Both the position numbers and the translations under genes were made by a program. From the NCBI GenBank assembly GCA_021737565.1, contig JAIPDS010000003.1, positions 1 through 64,000 on the forward strand: a stretch of DNA of 64,000 nt, written 5' to 3'. This document shows positions 1-8,038 of the stretch, piece by piece. Below the pieces are notes generated by a model. It did no database searches, had not been told where the DNA came from, and was given only the letters and a program-made list of their open reading frames with translations. Origin of the DNA: Desulfobacteraceae bacterium (GTDB lineage: Bacteria; Desulfobacterota; Desulfobacteria; Desulfobacterales; Desulfosalsimonadaceae). How positions within the stretch are numbered: position 1 is the stretch's first letter; each line of letters begins with the position of its first letter.

Positions 1-111
1 CCGTAAAAAGTCCAATATCTGCGTTACGCGCAATTTCTCAGAATTTCACGTACGGCTAAGTACGCTGCATTCTTCGAAATTGCGCAAGCCTTGATCTTGA
101 ACTTTTTACGG
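1..111. repeat. Palindromic repeat A, copy 1
   Basis: The stretch begins with CCGTAAAAAGT and ends with its exact reverse complement, giving 11-nt terminal inverted repeats around an imperfectly self-complementary middle. A related element lies at 56922-57045 and shares the starting GTAAAAAGTCCAATATC, the internal GCGTTACGC and the closing CTTGATCTTGAACTTTTTAC. Both copies are followed by a further CTTTTTACGA-type segment. The size, dyad symmetry and lack of an ORF suggest a MITE-like or REP-like dispersed element. The left edge coincides with the window edge, so the element may extend further left. Confidence 0.7.
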
Positions 112-168
112 CGCCATCTAAAATCAGACTTTTTACGAGACTGTCATGAATGGCAAAATAAAAAAAAT

Positions 169-191
169 AACGAGCGCTCGTTCTTTTTTTT
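169..191 (+). terminator. Palindrome plus T-run (terminator or operator)
   Basis: A perfect 14-nt palindrome, AACGAGCGCTCGTT, is followed by C and eight T residues, which fits a short intrinsic terminator for a gene to the left. It also lies directly upstream of the putative -35 box of the gcd operon, where a TetR-type repressor operator could sit. The sequence alone does not separate these readings. Confidence 0.45.
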
Positions 192-192
192 G

Positions 193-220
193 TTGACCTT
201 TGGAATAAAAATTATATATA
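193..220 (+). promoter_or_regulatory. Putative sigma-70 promoter of the gcd operon
   Basis: TTGACC at 193-198 and TATATA at 215-220 are separated by 16 nt, in an AT-rich stretch about 45 nt upstream of the start codon at 265. Other registers of the AT-rich -10 region are possible. No other promoter-like match was noticed before the first gene. Confidence 0.4.
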
Positions 221-264
221 AGGATTTATAAAACTACGAACCCAAAACCTTATCGGAGGTGTTT

Positions 265-480
265 ATGGCAGAAGAAATCAAGGCCCCGCTGGCGGGAAAG
301 GTCATATCAATACTTGTCAGCCAGGGCGACAGCGTGGAAGAAGACGAAGAGATAATGGTTCTTGAGGCAATGAAAATGGAGACCTCGGTTTATTCGACGG
401 CCGATGGGAAAGTTAGCGAAATCAGGGTCAAGACCGGCGATACAGTGGAAGAAGACGACGTGTTAATGGTGCTTGAATAA
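265..480 (+). CDS. gcdC: Biotin carrier subunit of glutaconyl-CoA decarboxylase
   Basis: This 71-residue protein is a bare biotinyl/lipoyl-attachment domain that carries CO2 between the carboxyltransferase and the Na+-pumping beta subunit. The biotinylation motif EAMKMET is present, with Lys as the predicted biotin site. The ATG at 265 is chosen over a GTG at 259 because a GGAGG box ends 5 nt upstream of it. It is the first gene of a plus-strand operon with the alpha, delta and beta subunits. Known GcdC proteins have an N-terminal segment and a long Ala/Pro linker before the biotin domain; both are missing here, so this carrier is unusually short. A role with another biotin enzyme is possible but unlikely given the neighbours. 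Confidence 0.9.
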   Translation: MAEEIKAPLAGKVISILVSQGDSVEEDEEIMVLEAMKMETSVYSTADGKVSEIRVKTGDTVEEDDVLMVLE

Positions 481-516
481 CCTGAAATCAAGAGCAATAC
501 GAGATGAGGTGCACAA

Positions 517-2250
517 ATGCACAAATATTTTAAAAATATGGAAACCCTGGGAAAAGCTATCAAAGAAAAGGCCAGGCAAAGAAACAGCGACAATGCCGGC
601 GAGCTTCAAAAAGAAGAAGAAAACATCCGGTCGGCAAAGGAAAAAACAAAACAGTACGGCCTTCCTGAAGAAAAAATCAATTCACGCGGCCAGCTTACCG
701 TTTGGCAGCGACTTGAAATCCTGGTGGACGAAGGCACCTGGCGGCCTCTTCATACCCTTTACAATCCTGCTGGCAACGATGACTGCACCACCAACGTGGT
801 AGACGGTCTTGCCAGGATAAACGGCCGCTGGGCTGTGGTAATCGGATTTGACAACAAGTATCTTGCAGGCGCCTGGGTGCCGGGCCAGCCTGAAAACATT
901 CTCAGGGCCACAGATCTTTCAAAGCGCCTTAACATCCCCCTTGTCTGGATTGTAAACTGCAGCGGAGTCAAGCTGCCTGAGCAGGAAAAATTTTATGCAG
1001 GCCGCAGAGGCTCCGGGACAACCTTTTTCCGGCATGCTGAGCTTGAACAGATGGGCATTCCGGTGCTTGCCGGAATATACGGCACCAATCCCGCAGGCGG
1101 AGGATATCAGGGCATAAGTCCTTCTGTTCTTTTTGCCCACCAGAACTGCAACATTGCAGTGGGAGGGGCCGGCATTGTAAGCGGAATGAGCCCCAAGGGC
1201 TACTTTGACACAGAATCTGCCCAGGAGCTTATAGAGGCCGCCAAAAAACACCAGGCAACCCCTCCGGGAACCGTGGATATTCATTACGATGAAACCGGTT
1301 TTTTCAAATTCGTGTTTGAAAAAGAAGAAGACGTGCTTTATTCCATGCGCGAATACATGAAAAAGCTGCCCGCCTATGACCCGGAAGTCTTCAGGGTTGA
1401 TGAGCCCAAGGGGCCGGCGTTTTCAGCAGAGGATCTCTATTACCTGCTGCCGTTAAACCCCAAGCGGACCTATGTTTTCGAGGAAATCCTTGCCCGTCTC
1501 ACAGATGGCAGCGGACAAACCGAGTTCAAACCCGATTACGGCCCGGAGGTATACACCGGCCTTGTAAAGATAAACGGGCTGCTTGTCGGCTGCATAGGCA
1601 ACAGGCAGGGGGTATTGCCCAAGGGATATCCTGAATATGCGGATTATCCCGGAATCGGGGGCAAGCTTTACCGCCAGGGGTTGATCAAGATGAACGAGTT
1701 TGTTTCGCTTTGCGGAAGAGACCGCCTGCCGATTATCTGGTTTCAGGACACCACAGGCATCGATGTCGGAAACATAGCCGAAAAGGCCGAACTTCTTGGC
1801 CTGGGCCAGAGCCTTATCTACTCCATCCAGCAGACCGATGTGCCCATGATGCTGGTAACGCTGCGAAAAGGCACGGCCGCGGCACACTACATAATGGGAG
1901 GGCCGACTGCAAACCGTCACAATTCATTCACGCTTGGCACGGCAGCCACCGAGATTTATGTCATGCACGGCGAGACCGCGGCGGTGGCCACCTATACCCG
2001 CCGTCTGATCAAGGATCAGCAGGCTGGAAAACCGCTTGATCCCACGGTGGAGAAAATGAACGAGATGGTGGAAAAATACCATGAAACATCACGCCCCATG
2101 TTTTGCGCCAAAACCGGGCTGGTTGACGAGATCGCCGATTTGGGCGAAATCCGCGGCTATCTCGAAGCCTTTGCAGAAGCCGCATATCAGAATCCGAAAT
2201 CCATATGCCCCCATCATCAGATGATTCTGCCGCGCGTGATAAAAGGATAA
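517..2250 (+). CDS. gcdA: Glutaconyl-CoA decarboxylase alpha subunit (carboxyltransferase)
   Basis: This 577-aa cytoplasmic carboxyltransferase transfers the gamma-carboxylate of glutaconyl-CoA to biotin, leaving crotonyl-CoA. It aligns along its whole length with GcdA of Acidaminococcus fermentans (about 587 aa), including an N-terminal MHKYFKNM-like start, GAWVPGQ, GIYGTNPAGGGY, VGGAGI, IGGKLYRQGL, QDTTGIDVGN and the C-terminal ICPHHQMILPR. The two carboxyltransferase halves are residues ~60-330 and ~330-570. It lies 36 nt after the biotin carrier gene and 50 nt before the delta subunit gene. In anaerobes with a non-decarboxylating glutaryl-CoA dehydrogenase this enzyme joins aromatic, alicyclic or glutarate degradation to crotonyl-CoA, which suits the catabolic genes to the right. 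Confidence 0.95.
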   Translation: MHKYFKNMETLGKAIKEKARQRNSDNAGELQKEEENIRSAKEKTKQYGLPEEKINSRGQLTVWQRLEILVDEGTWRPLHTLYNPAGNDDCTTNVVDGLARINGRWAVVIGFDNKYLAGAWVPGQPENILRATDLSKRLNIPLVWIVNCSGVKLPEQEKFYAGRRGSGTTFFRHAELEQMGIPVLAGIYGTNPAGGGYQGISPSVLFAHQNCNIAVGGAGIVSGMSPKGYFDTESAQELIEAAKKHQATPPGTVDIHYDETGFFKFVFEKEEDVLYSMREYMKKLPAYDPEVFRVDEPKGPAFSAEDLYYLLPLNPKRTYVFEEILARLTDGSGQTEFKPDYGPEVYTGLVKINGLLVGCIGNRQGVLPKGYPEYADYPGIGGKLYRQGLIKMNEFVSLCGRDRLPIIWFQDTTGIDVGNIAEKAELLGLGQSLIYSIQQTDVPMMLVTLRKGTAAAHYIMGGPTANRHNSFTLGTAATEIYVMHGETAAVATYTRRLIKDQQAGKPLDPTVEKMNEMVEKYHETSRPMFCAKTGLVDEIADLGEIRGYLEAFAEAAYQNPKSICPHHQMILPRVIKG

Positions 2251-2300
2251 CAAAATATTAAAAAGCCGTTTACGGCCAATAATAAATAAGAGGTTTAAAC

Positions 2301-2441
2301 ATGTGGCAAGCGGTCCAAATAAGTATCGCCGGTATCTGCGGTGTAATGGCTGCAATTTTTCTGCTCTACTGCACAGTGCTGCTGACCGGATTTATAACCG
2401 GAAAAATCGGGCAGAAGAAAGGCGAATCAGCAAATGAATAA
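2301..2441 (+). CDS. gcdD: Small membrane subunit (delta/OadG-like) of the decarboxylase
   Basis: A 46-aa ORF between alpha and beta starts MWQAVQIS, has one hydrophobic segment (residues ~8-33, including ICGVMAAIFLLYCTVLLTGF), then a short basic tail. OadG/GcdD-type subunits anchor the soluble carboxyltransferase to the membrane pump and are short one-helix proteins encoded next to the beta gene. Its stop overlaps the beta start by 8 nt (ATG at 2434, TAA at 2439-2441), which implies translational coupling. It is easily missed because of its size. The function rests on position and topology more than on sequence identity. Confidence 0.8.
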   Translation: MWQAVQISIAGICGVMAAIFLLYCTVLLTGFITGKIGQKKGESANE

Positions 2442-3555
2442 CCTGTTCGAGCTGATAAACATGTCCGGCTTTCTGTATCTTACACCCCAGATGCTGGTGA
2501 TGTGGGCAATTGCCGGCATATTGTTTTATCTTGCCATAGTCAAGGAATTTGAACCGCTGCTGCTTTTGCCCATCGGATTCGGAATTCTGCTTGCCAACCT
2601 GCCCCTTACAGGACTCATGGAGCAGGGAGAGGGCCTGATATGGAAATTTTACCATTACGGCATTCAATGGGAAATTATTCCGCCGCTTATTTTCCTCGGC
2701 GTGGGTGCCATGACCGATTTCGGCCCGGTGCTTGCCAACCCCAAGCTGCTGTTTCTGGGCGCCGGCGCCCAGGTGGGCGTATATATCACTTTTTTCTCGG
2801 CCTACCTTTTCGGATTCGATCTCACAGAGGCTGCGGTAATAGGCATAATAGGCGGGGCGGACGGACCGACAACCATATATCTCGGAGCCAAGCTCGCCCC
2901 GCATATGCTTGGGAGTTGTGCTGTGGCGGCCTATTCCTACATGGCCATGGTCCCGATTGTTCAGCCTCCGGTAATGAAGCTTCTTACCACGAAACGCGAA
3001 CGCGTCATCCGCATGAAGACCCAGCGCAAGGTGGGCAGGCTTGAAAAAATCCTGTTTCCGTTTTTGGCCTCAGTTGTGATCATCCTGCTTATTCCGGCAT
3101 CTGCCCCGCTTATGGCCATGTTCATGCTGGGAAACATTTTCCGCGAGTCCAAGGTGGTTGAACGACTCAATAACGCGGCCCAAAACGAGCTCATGAATAT
3201 TGCCACCATTTTTCTGGGGCTCCCAGTGGGCATGACCATGAATGCCGAGCAGTTTCTGCGGCCTGATGTAATCTTTATATTCGTGCTCGGTCTTGCCGCC
3301 TTCATGGTCAGCACAGCAAGCGGAGTGCTTATTGCCAAGTTCATGAACCTGTTTCTGTCAAAAGAAAAAAAGATAAATCCCCTGGTTGGAGCCGCAGGGG
3401 TATCTGCGGTTCCCATGGCGGCAAGGGTCGTACACGCGGTAGGGGCAAAAGAGGACAAGAAAAACTATCTTCTCATGCACGCCATGGGACCCAACGTGGC
3501 CGGGGTTATAGGCACCGTGGTGGCTGCGGGAATCTTTTTAACCCTGCTGCAGTAG
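2434..3555 (+). CDS. gcdB: Na+-translocating decarboxylase beta subunit
   Basis: This 373-aa polytopic membrane protein decarboxylates carboxybiotin and couples this to Na+ export. The family signature GGADGPT is at residues 140-146 with its conserved Asp at 143; YSYMA, the NELMNIATIFLGLPVG segment and the C-terminal GAAGVSAVPMAARV are also present. About nine to eleven hydrophobic helices are visible. The start overlaps the delta subunit stop. With the three preceding genes it makes a complete glutaconyl-CoA decarboxylase operon. A paralogue is encoded at 6443-7567 on the other strand. Confidence 0.93.
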   Translation: MNNLFELINMSGFLYLTPQMLVMWAIAGILFYLAIVKEFEPLLLLPIGFGILLANLPLTGLMEQGEGLIWKFYHYGIQWEIIPPLIFLGVGAMTDFGPVLANPKLLFLGAGAQVGVYITFFSAYLFGFDLTEAAVIGIIGGADGPTTIYLGAKLAPHMLGSCAVAAYSYMAMVPIVQPPVMKLLTTKRERVIRMKTQRKVGRLEKILFPFLASVVIILLIPASAPLMAMFMLGNIFRESKVVERLNNAAQNELMNIATIFLGLPVGMTMNAEQFLRPDVIFIFVLGLAAFMVSTASGVLIAKFMNLFLSKEKKINPLVGAAGVSAVPMAARVVHAVGAKEDKKNYLLMHAMGPNVAGVIGTVVAAGIFLTLLQ

Positions 3556-3616
3556 ACTGACAAAAATGACAGACTAGTAAAAAAGATTCCTCAGATTTGC
3601 GGGAGGGAAGCCCTGC

Positions 3617-3792
3617 GGTCGGGGTCAGTTTTTTCGCTCCTGACCGTTTTCGGGATTCATCAAATGCCTTCGCTAAAATTTCAAAAACTCGGCCTGCCGG
3701 CCTCAAACAGTTTGAAATTTATACGCTCCGGCATTTGCTGAATTTTTCCCGAAAACGCTCAATGTCGCTTCAAAAACTGCCCCCGACCTTGG
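3617..3792. repeat. Palindromic repeat B, copy 1
   Basis: This 176-nt element lies in the 525-nt gap between gcdB and the molybdopterin oxidoreductase gene. Its left arm (GGTCGGGGTCAG, GACCGTTTTCGGGA, CAAATGCC) pairs imperfectly with its right arm, so it can fold into one long hairpin. A copy of the same length in inverted orientation lies at 6201-6376 and differs at only a handful of positions, so the two copies frame the gene between them. No transposase gene is present. Confidence 0.85.
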
Positions 3793-3794
3793 AC

Positions 3795-3846
3795 TTCCTT
3801 GGAAGTGTTCCCCACCGGGCGCGGCCCGGGGGGCACTTCCAAGGAA
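3795..3846 (+). terminator. GC-rich hairpin downstream of gcdB
   Basis: TTCCTTGGAAGTG at 3795-3807 and its exact reverse complement at 3834-3846 enclose a GC-rich loop that is itself partly self-complementary. It could end gcd transcription or be the shared junction of repeats B and C. A TTTTTT run follows shortly after (from about 3851). Confidence 0.45.
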
Positions 3847-4046
3847 ATCCTTTTTTGCGCTCTTACGGAATTGCACCTCGTTGCCCTGACGGCGGTGCGG
3901 AAAAGCGGGTTTCCGAGCGGAAATTGAGGCTCGACGAGGCTCCTGGAGCGAGGAAACCCCTTTTTCGCACCGACGATCAGCCAAGGTGCTTACGGATTTT
4001 CTTTCTGCAAAAATGCCGCACCAGCGGAATAAATCGCTTTTTCCAA
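3821..4046. repeat. Dispersed repeat C, copy 1
   Basis: This ~225-nt segment is closely matched at 41375-41600 in the same orientation. Shared blocks include TTGCCCTGACGGCGGTGCGG, GGCTCGACGAGGC, GATCAGCCAAGGTGCT and a tail resembling CAAAAATACCGCCCTGGCGG. Inner inverted arms (GGTGCGGAAAAGCGGGTTTC pairing with the later GAAACCCCTTTTTCGCACC) give it a hairpin. The tail motif also follows repeat B copy 2 near 6391-6430, so the repeats look modular. No ORF is credible in it. Confidence 0.8.
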
Positions 4047-4080
4047 AGCCGTTAAAATCAAATTACATGAGAAACCGCCC

Positions 4081-6183
4081 ATGCCTGCCAGAACCGTATT
4101 TACTCACTGCGGCCGTATGGATCACGGCGGATGCCGCCTGAAAGTCAGTGTAAAAGACGGGCGAATCACCTCAATTACCGGCGACCGGCAAGGATATCTG
4201 AATGCGGGATACTCCTGTGCCAAGGGCCGCGCCCTGGCAGAAGTCCACGAAAGCCCGCACAGGCTCAAAACCCCCCTGATCCGCGCAGGTGATCGCGGGG
4301 CAGATCAATGGCGGCAGACCTCCTGGAAGGAAGCCCTGGACGCAGTTGCCGACGGGCTTGACAGGGTAAGACAGCGCGACGGTGCAAAATCGGTTGCCTT
4401 CTGCCAGGGCATGCCCAAGGGTCTTGAGCATTTCGCCCTGATACGCCTTGCAAACACATTCGGCTCGCCAAACCTGGTGGCTGTCCAGGACGTATGCCAT
4501 GCTCCCAGGGAACTGACAGGAAGGCACATGTGCGGTTTCTATCCGGTGGCCGACATGCACGGAAAAAGCGAGCTGGTTGTGCTGTGGGGAAGCAATACCA
4601 GGGCCACAAACGAAGAAGGAATTATTAGTTCCCTTGTGCTTGAAAAAATAAAAAACGGCGCGGCCCTGATGGTAATAGATCCCAGGAAAACAGGACTTGC
4701 CGGCCGGGCTCAATATCACCTCCACCTCAGGCCCGGCACAGACTGCGCCCTTGCCCTTGCTTTTCTGCACGTGATTATTAATGAAAAACTTTATGATAAA
4801 AACTTTGTGCGGGAATGGACCATTGGTTTTGAAGAAATGGCCGACCATGTCGAATCTTTTGACCCGGGATGGGCCGCGGGTATTACCGGGGTGGACGCGG
4901 ATCTTATAACCAGGGCGGCCAGGGCGTATGCAGGGGCGGATCCGGCCTGCACGGCCTGGGGCAACGCGGTTGAACAAACCCCGGAAGCATTTGACACCAT
5001 CCGCTGCCTTGTATCCCTGATGGCGATATGCGGCAACCTTGATGTGCCGGGAGGCAACATCCGGGCAGCCGAACCCCGGCTCATGCCGCCGGGAAAATTC
5101 GTCCGGGCCGACCTGGTACCGGAAAAACGCACACAATACCTAAACGCATATTACGGCACAAGCGAAAAGCTTATGACCGTGCCGCCGGCTTTTTTCCGAA
5201 AGGCGGTAATTGATGAAACTCCTTATCCGGTCCGCGCCGCATACATGCAGTGCACCAATCCCATGCTCTCCTACGCGGACAGCCAAACGACCAGGAAAGC
5301 CCTTTTAAAACTTGAGTTTTTCGCGGTATCTGACGTGGTTATGACACCGACCGCCGCACTTGCAGACGTGGTACTGCCTGCAGCCAGCCAGTTTGAATTC
5401 GATGATATCGGCCATTACGGACTGGGCCACGGAATAATACTGGCACGGCCAATGATAGTTGACCCCCCGGAGCAGTGCAGACCTGACCTGGCAATTATAA
5501 ACGATCTGGGCCGTCGTCTTGCCGGCCCGGAACTATGGTTTGACAGTTACGGGCAAATGCTTGAAGCACTGCTTGCCCCGTCAGGTCTGGCCTGGCATTC
5601 GTTTGCACAAAAGGGTTTTCTTAAAGGAGAAAAAACCCGGCGGCAATACGAATCAAAGGGATTTTCCACCCCTTCAGGCAAAGTTGAACTCACGCTGACA
5701 GATGCCGAAAGTCTGTGCGCCTCAGCTCTGCCGCAGTACGGGGAGCCTCCCGGGAAGCCGGATCAGGATTTCCCGCTTCTGCTGACCAGCGCCAAAAGCC
5801 CCAACTACCTGCACTCCTCCTACAGATGGATAAAAAGCCTGCGCAGGAGGGAACCGGACCCGACAGTGCAGGTTCATCCCGAAACCGCACAGACGCTTGG
5901 CATCAAACAGGGGCGGGAAGTCAGGATTGAGACAAAGCACGGAGCAATAATTCAGCGCGCAGAAATCACCTCAAAAATCCGGCCGGATGTTGCATGCGCA
6001 TCGCACGGCTGGTGGTTTCCTGAAAAAGGTGCTCTAAGCGAAGAATCCTGGCTGCGGTCCAATCTGAACGCGGTCACCTCATCTGAAGAACGGGGCAAAC
6101 AGTTCGGCACCCCCAGGCTGCGCGGCATCCCCTGCAGGCTTGTGCCTGTAAAAAATACTGAAGCAAAATTGATGAGCTCGTAA
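4081..6183 (+). CDS. Molybdopterin-dependent oxidoreductase (DMSO reductase family)
   Basis: This 700-aa catalytic subunit of the DMSO-reductase superfamily has an N-terminal Fe-S segment (residues ~9-50), molybdopterin domains, and a C-terminal molydopterin-dinucleotide-binding domain (residues ~560-690, with LLLTSAKSPNYLHSSYR and ASHGWWFPE). VQDVCHAPR (residues ~137-145) may supply the Cys ligand to Mo/W. The cluster motif is unusual: CGRMDHGGC followed by SCAKGR has Asp-His where another Cys is expected, so the 4Fe-4S cluster may be altered. No Tat signal or electron-transfer subunit is adjacent, suggesting a cytoplasmic enzyme with a soluble partner. The gene stands alone between inverted copies of repeat B. 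The substrate cannot be named. Confidence 0.85.
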   Translation: MPARTVFTHCGRMDHGGCRLKVSVKDGRITSITGDRQGYLNAGYSCAKGRALAEVHESPHRLKTPLIRAGDRGADQWRQTSWKEALDAVADGLDRVRQRDGAKSVAFCQGMPKGLEHFALIRLANTFGSPNLVAVQDVCHAPRELTGRHMCGFYPVADMHGKSELVVLWGSNTRATNEEGIISSLVLEKIKNGAALMVIDPRKTGLAGRAQYHLHLRPGTDCALALAFLHVIINEKLYDKNFVREWTIGFEEMADHVESFDPGWAAGITGVDADLITRAARAYAGADPACTAWGNAVEQTPEAFDTIRCLVSLMAICGNLDVPGGNIRAAEPRLMPPGKFVRADLVPEKRTQYLNAYYGTSEKLMTVPPAFFRKAVIDETPYPVRAAYMQCTNPMLSYADSQTTRKALLKLEFFAVSDVVMTPTAALADVVLPAASQFEFDDIGHYGLGHGIILARPMIVDPPEQCRPDLAIINDLGRRLAGPELWFDSYGQMLEALLAPSGLAWHSFAQKGFLKGEKTRRQYESKGFSTPSGKVELTLTDAESLCASALPQYGEPPGKPDQDFPLLLTSAKSPNYLHSSYRWIKSLRRREPDPTVQVHPETAQTLGIKQGREVRIETKHGAIIQRAEITSKIRPDVACASHGWWFPEKGALSEESWLRSNLNAVTSSEERGKQFGTPRLRGIPCRLVPVKNTEAKLMSS

Positions 6184-6200
6184 AAATCTTCCAAGGAGAC

Positions 6201-6376
6201 CCAAGGTCGGGGGCAGTTTTTGAAGCGACATTGAGCGGTTTCGGGAAAAATTCAGCAAATGCCGGAGCGTTAAAATTTCAAACTGTTTGAGGCCGATAGG
6301 CCGAGTTTTTGAAATTTTAGCGAAGGCATTTGATGAATCCCGAAAACGGTCAGGAGCGAAAAAACTGACCCCGACC
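6201..6376. repeat. Palindromic repeat B, copy 2 (inverted)
   Basis: This is the inverted partner of the element at 3617-3792, with the same 176-nt length. Here the dyad extends further: the 20 nt at 6193-6212 are exactly complementary to 6369-6388, so the whole 196-nt unit is a near-perfect palindrome. It lies between two convergent genes and could also act as a terminator for both. The following bases to about 6430 resemble the tail of repeat C. Confidence 0.85.
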
Positions 6377-6442
6377 TTGGGTCTCCTTCCTGCAAAAATA
6401 CCGCCCTGGCGGTATAAAAAGCTTTTTACGAAGCCCTCAAAC

Positions 6443-7567
6443 TTACAGTACTGCAAGGAAAATACCGGCCGCAATAGCAGACCCTATAACACCGCCCACA
6501 TTCGGACCCATGGCAAACATCAAAAGAAAATTGGAGGGGTTTTCCTTCTGGCCCACTGCCTGGCAAACCCGGGCAGACATGGGCACGGCTGAAACACCCG
6601 CGGCCCCTATTAAGGGATTTACCTTGCCGCCGGTGGCCTTGCACATGACCTTGCCCATTAACACTCCGGTTGCCGTTCCTATCGCAAAAGCCACAAGTCC
6701 GAACACGAGTATTAAAATGGTTTCAAATGTCAAAAAGTGGCTTGCAGTGCATTTGGCCCCAACTGTAAGTCCAAGGAAAATAACCACTATATTGTTTAAT
6801 TCATTTTGCGCCGCCTTGCTTAACCGGTCGACCACGCCGCATTCCCGAAACAGGTTGCCCAGCATAAGCATGCCCAGAAGAGGAAGCGACTCAGGCAGGA
6901 AAAGCCCGGTAACCAGAATGCCTATAACCGGAAAAAGAATTCTTTCACGTCTGGTTGTTTCCCTTAACTCCTCCATTACGATCCTGCGTTCATCCTTTGT
7001 GGTCAACAGCCGCATAATCGGGGGCTGAATAATGGGCACAAGAGCCATGTAAGAGTATGCGGCCACGGACACCGCCCCCAGCAGGTGGGGGGCCATCTGG
7101 GAGGAAAGATAAATGGCCGTGGGACCGTCGGCTCCTCCTATAATGCCTATGGAGGCAGCTTCCAGATCAGTGAATCCCAGCATCAGCATGCTCAGAAAAG
7201 TACCGAAGATGCCTATCTGGGCTGCAGCGCCGAGCAGCAGTGTTTTGGGGTTTGAAATAAGCGGTGAAAAATCAGTAAGCGCACCAACCCCCATAAAAAT
7301 AAGTGGCGGATAGATTCCGAGTTCAATGCCCATGTAAAGATAATACAACAATCCCCCGGGCTGGCCGTTTTCCGGCTGAACCATCAGAGGGGAAAGGGGG
7401 AAATTCACAAGGAGTATCCCGAAGCCGATGGGCACAAGCAGCAATGGCTCGTATTTTTTTGCAATACCAAGATAAAGCAGAAAAAGCCCTATTACCAACA
7501 TTACAAGGCTTGAGACTTCTATATTCGAAAAACCGGTCTGGGATACAAAGTGAAAGAATTTTTCCAT
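6443..7567 (-). CDS. Second Na+-translocating decarboxylase beta subunit
   Basis: This 374-aa membrane protein is paralogous to the beta subunit at 2434-3555. GGADGPT lies at residues ~144-150 with Asp148, and NELNNIVVIFLGLTVG and GAAGVSAVPMSARV are conserved. It would decarboxylate carboxybiotin and export Na+. The gene follows a gamma-like membrane protein gene and a cNMP-binding protein gene on the minus strand, but no second carboxyltransferase or biotin carrier lies with it. It may share the nearby GcdA/GcdC or serve a carboxyltransferase encoded elsewhere (oxaloacetate or methylmalonyl-CoA decarboxylase). Confidence 0.92.
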   Translation of the reverse strand: MEKFFHFVSQTGFSNIEVSSLVMLVIGLFLLYLGIAKKYEPLLLVPIGFGILLVNFPLSPLMVQPENGQPGGLLYYLYMGIELGIYPPLIFMGVGALTDFSPLISNPKTLLLGAAAQIGIFGTFLSMLMLGFTDLEAASIGIIGGADGPTAIYLSSQMAPHLLGAVSVAAYSYMALVPIIQPPIMRLLTTKDERRIVMEELRETTRRERILFPVIGILVTGLFLPESLPLLGMLMLGNLFRECGVVDRLSKAAQNELNNIVVIFLGLTVGAKCTASHFLTFETILILVFGLVAFAIGTATGVLMGKVMCKATGGKVNPLIGAAGVSAVPMSARVCQAVGQKENPSNFLLMFAMGPNVGGVIGSAIAAGIFLAVL

Positions 7568-7606
7568 TTTATCTACGGATCCTTAGCCTTTCCGTTCCCC
7601 GCTCTT

Positions 7607-8038
7607 TCATGAAAGTCTTTTATATGCTTCATGGTTTAACCTGTAGTAGCCGTTTTTATCAGGCACGATCAGGTTGCTTACAATAAGATGGCTTATCGTG
7701 GAATGGGCATGTGCAATGCCCACTGTCTCGGCCTTCTGTATCAGTTCAGGCAGTGAAAAGGGCTCCCCCATGTTGTTTATCAAAAGCTTAAACTGCCGGG
7801 CCGATTCATTGAGATCGTCAAAATACTGGACCTCAGGCATGGGCTCGGGTTCCTCGGGGGGAGAGAAGAGCCGCCGCAATTTGCCAAGATACAGTTTTTT
7901 GTTCTCCCAGAGAGTAACAGCATTATGAAGCTGGGAAATTATCACGGCCAGTACTAAAAGTGCCGCAAAAACGGTCAGGATGCCCAGTACCGCCATTGTA
8001 AATCCGTCATAATGAAGTATGGCCTCAACACCTTTCAT
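7607..8038 (-). CDS. OadG-like membrane anchor with cytoplasmic winged-helix-like domain
   Basis: This 143-aa protein has one strong transmembrane segment at residues ~13-36 (GFTMAVLGILTVFAALLVLAVI), a charged and Pro/Glu-rich linker (SPPEEPEPMPEV, ~59-70), and a C-terminal domain of about 70 residues (LPELIQKAETVGIAHAHSTISHLIVSNLIVPDKNGYYRLN) that reads like a small winged helix. The N-terminal part resembles the gamma subunit of oxaloacetate decarboxylases, which anchors the carboxyltransferase. The C-terminal extension is not part of the usual gamma chain. The gene overlaps the cNMP-binding gene by 1 nt and lies 39 nt before the second beta subunit gene. Confidence 0.65.
   Translation of the reverse strand: MKGVEAILHYDGFTMAVLGILTVFAALLVLAVIISQLHNAVTLWENKKLYLGKLRRLFSPPEEPEPMPEVQYFDDLNESARQFKLLINNMGEPFSLPELIQKAETVGIAHAHSTISHLIVSNLIVPDKNGYYRLNHEAYKRLS

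Noticed and set aside
1453-1920. Long open frames on the strand opposite gcdA and other GC-rich genes
   Set aside because: They are antisense shadows of strongly conserved coding sequence and show no family motifs of their own.
3597-4055. A plus-strand open frame of about 150 codons between gcdB and the molybdopterin oxidoreductase gene
   Set aside because: It runs through repeats B and C, has no recognisable domain or RBS, and its sequence is explained by the dispersed repeats.
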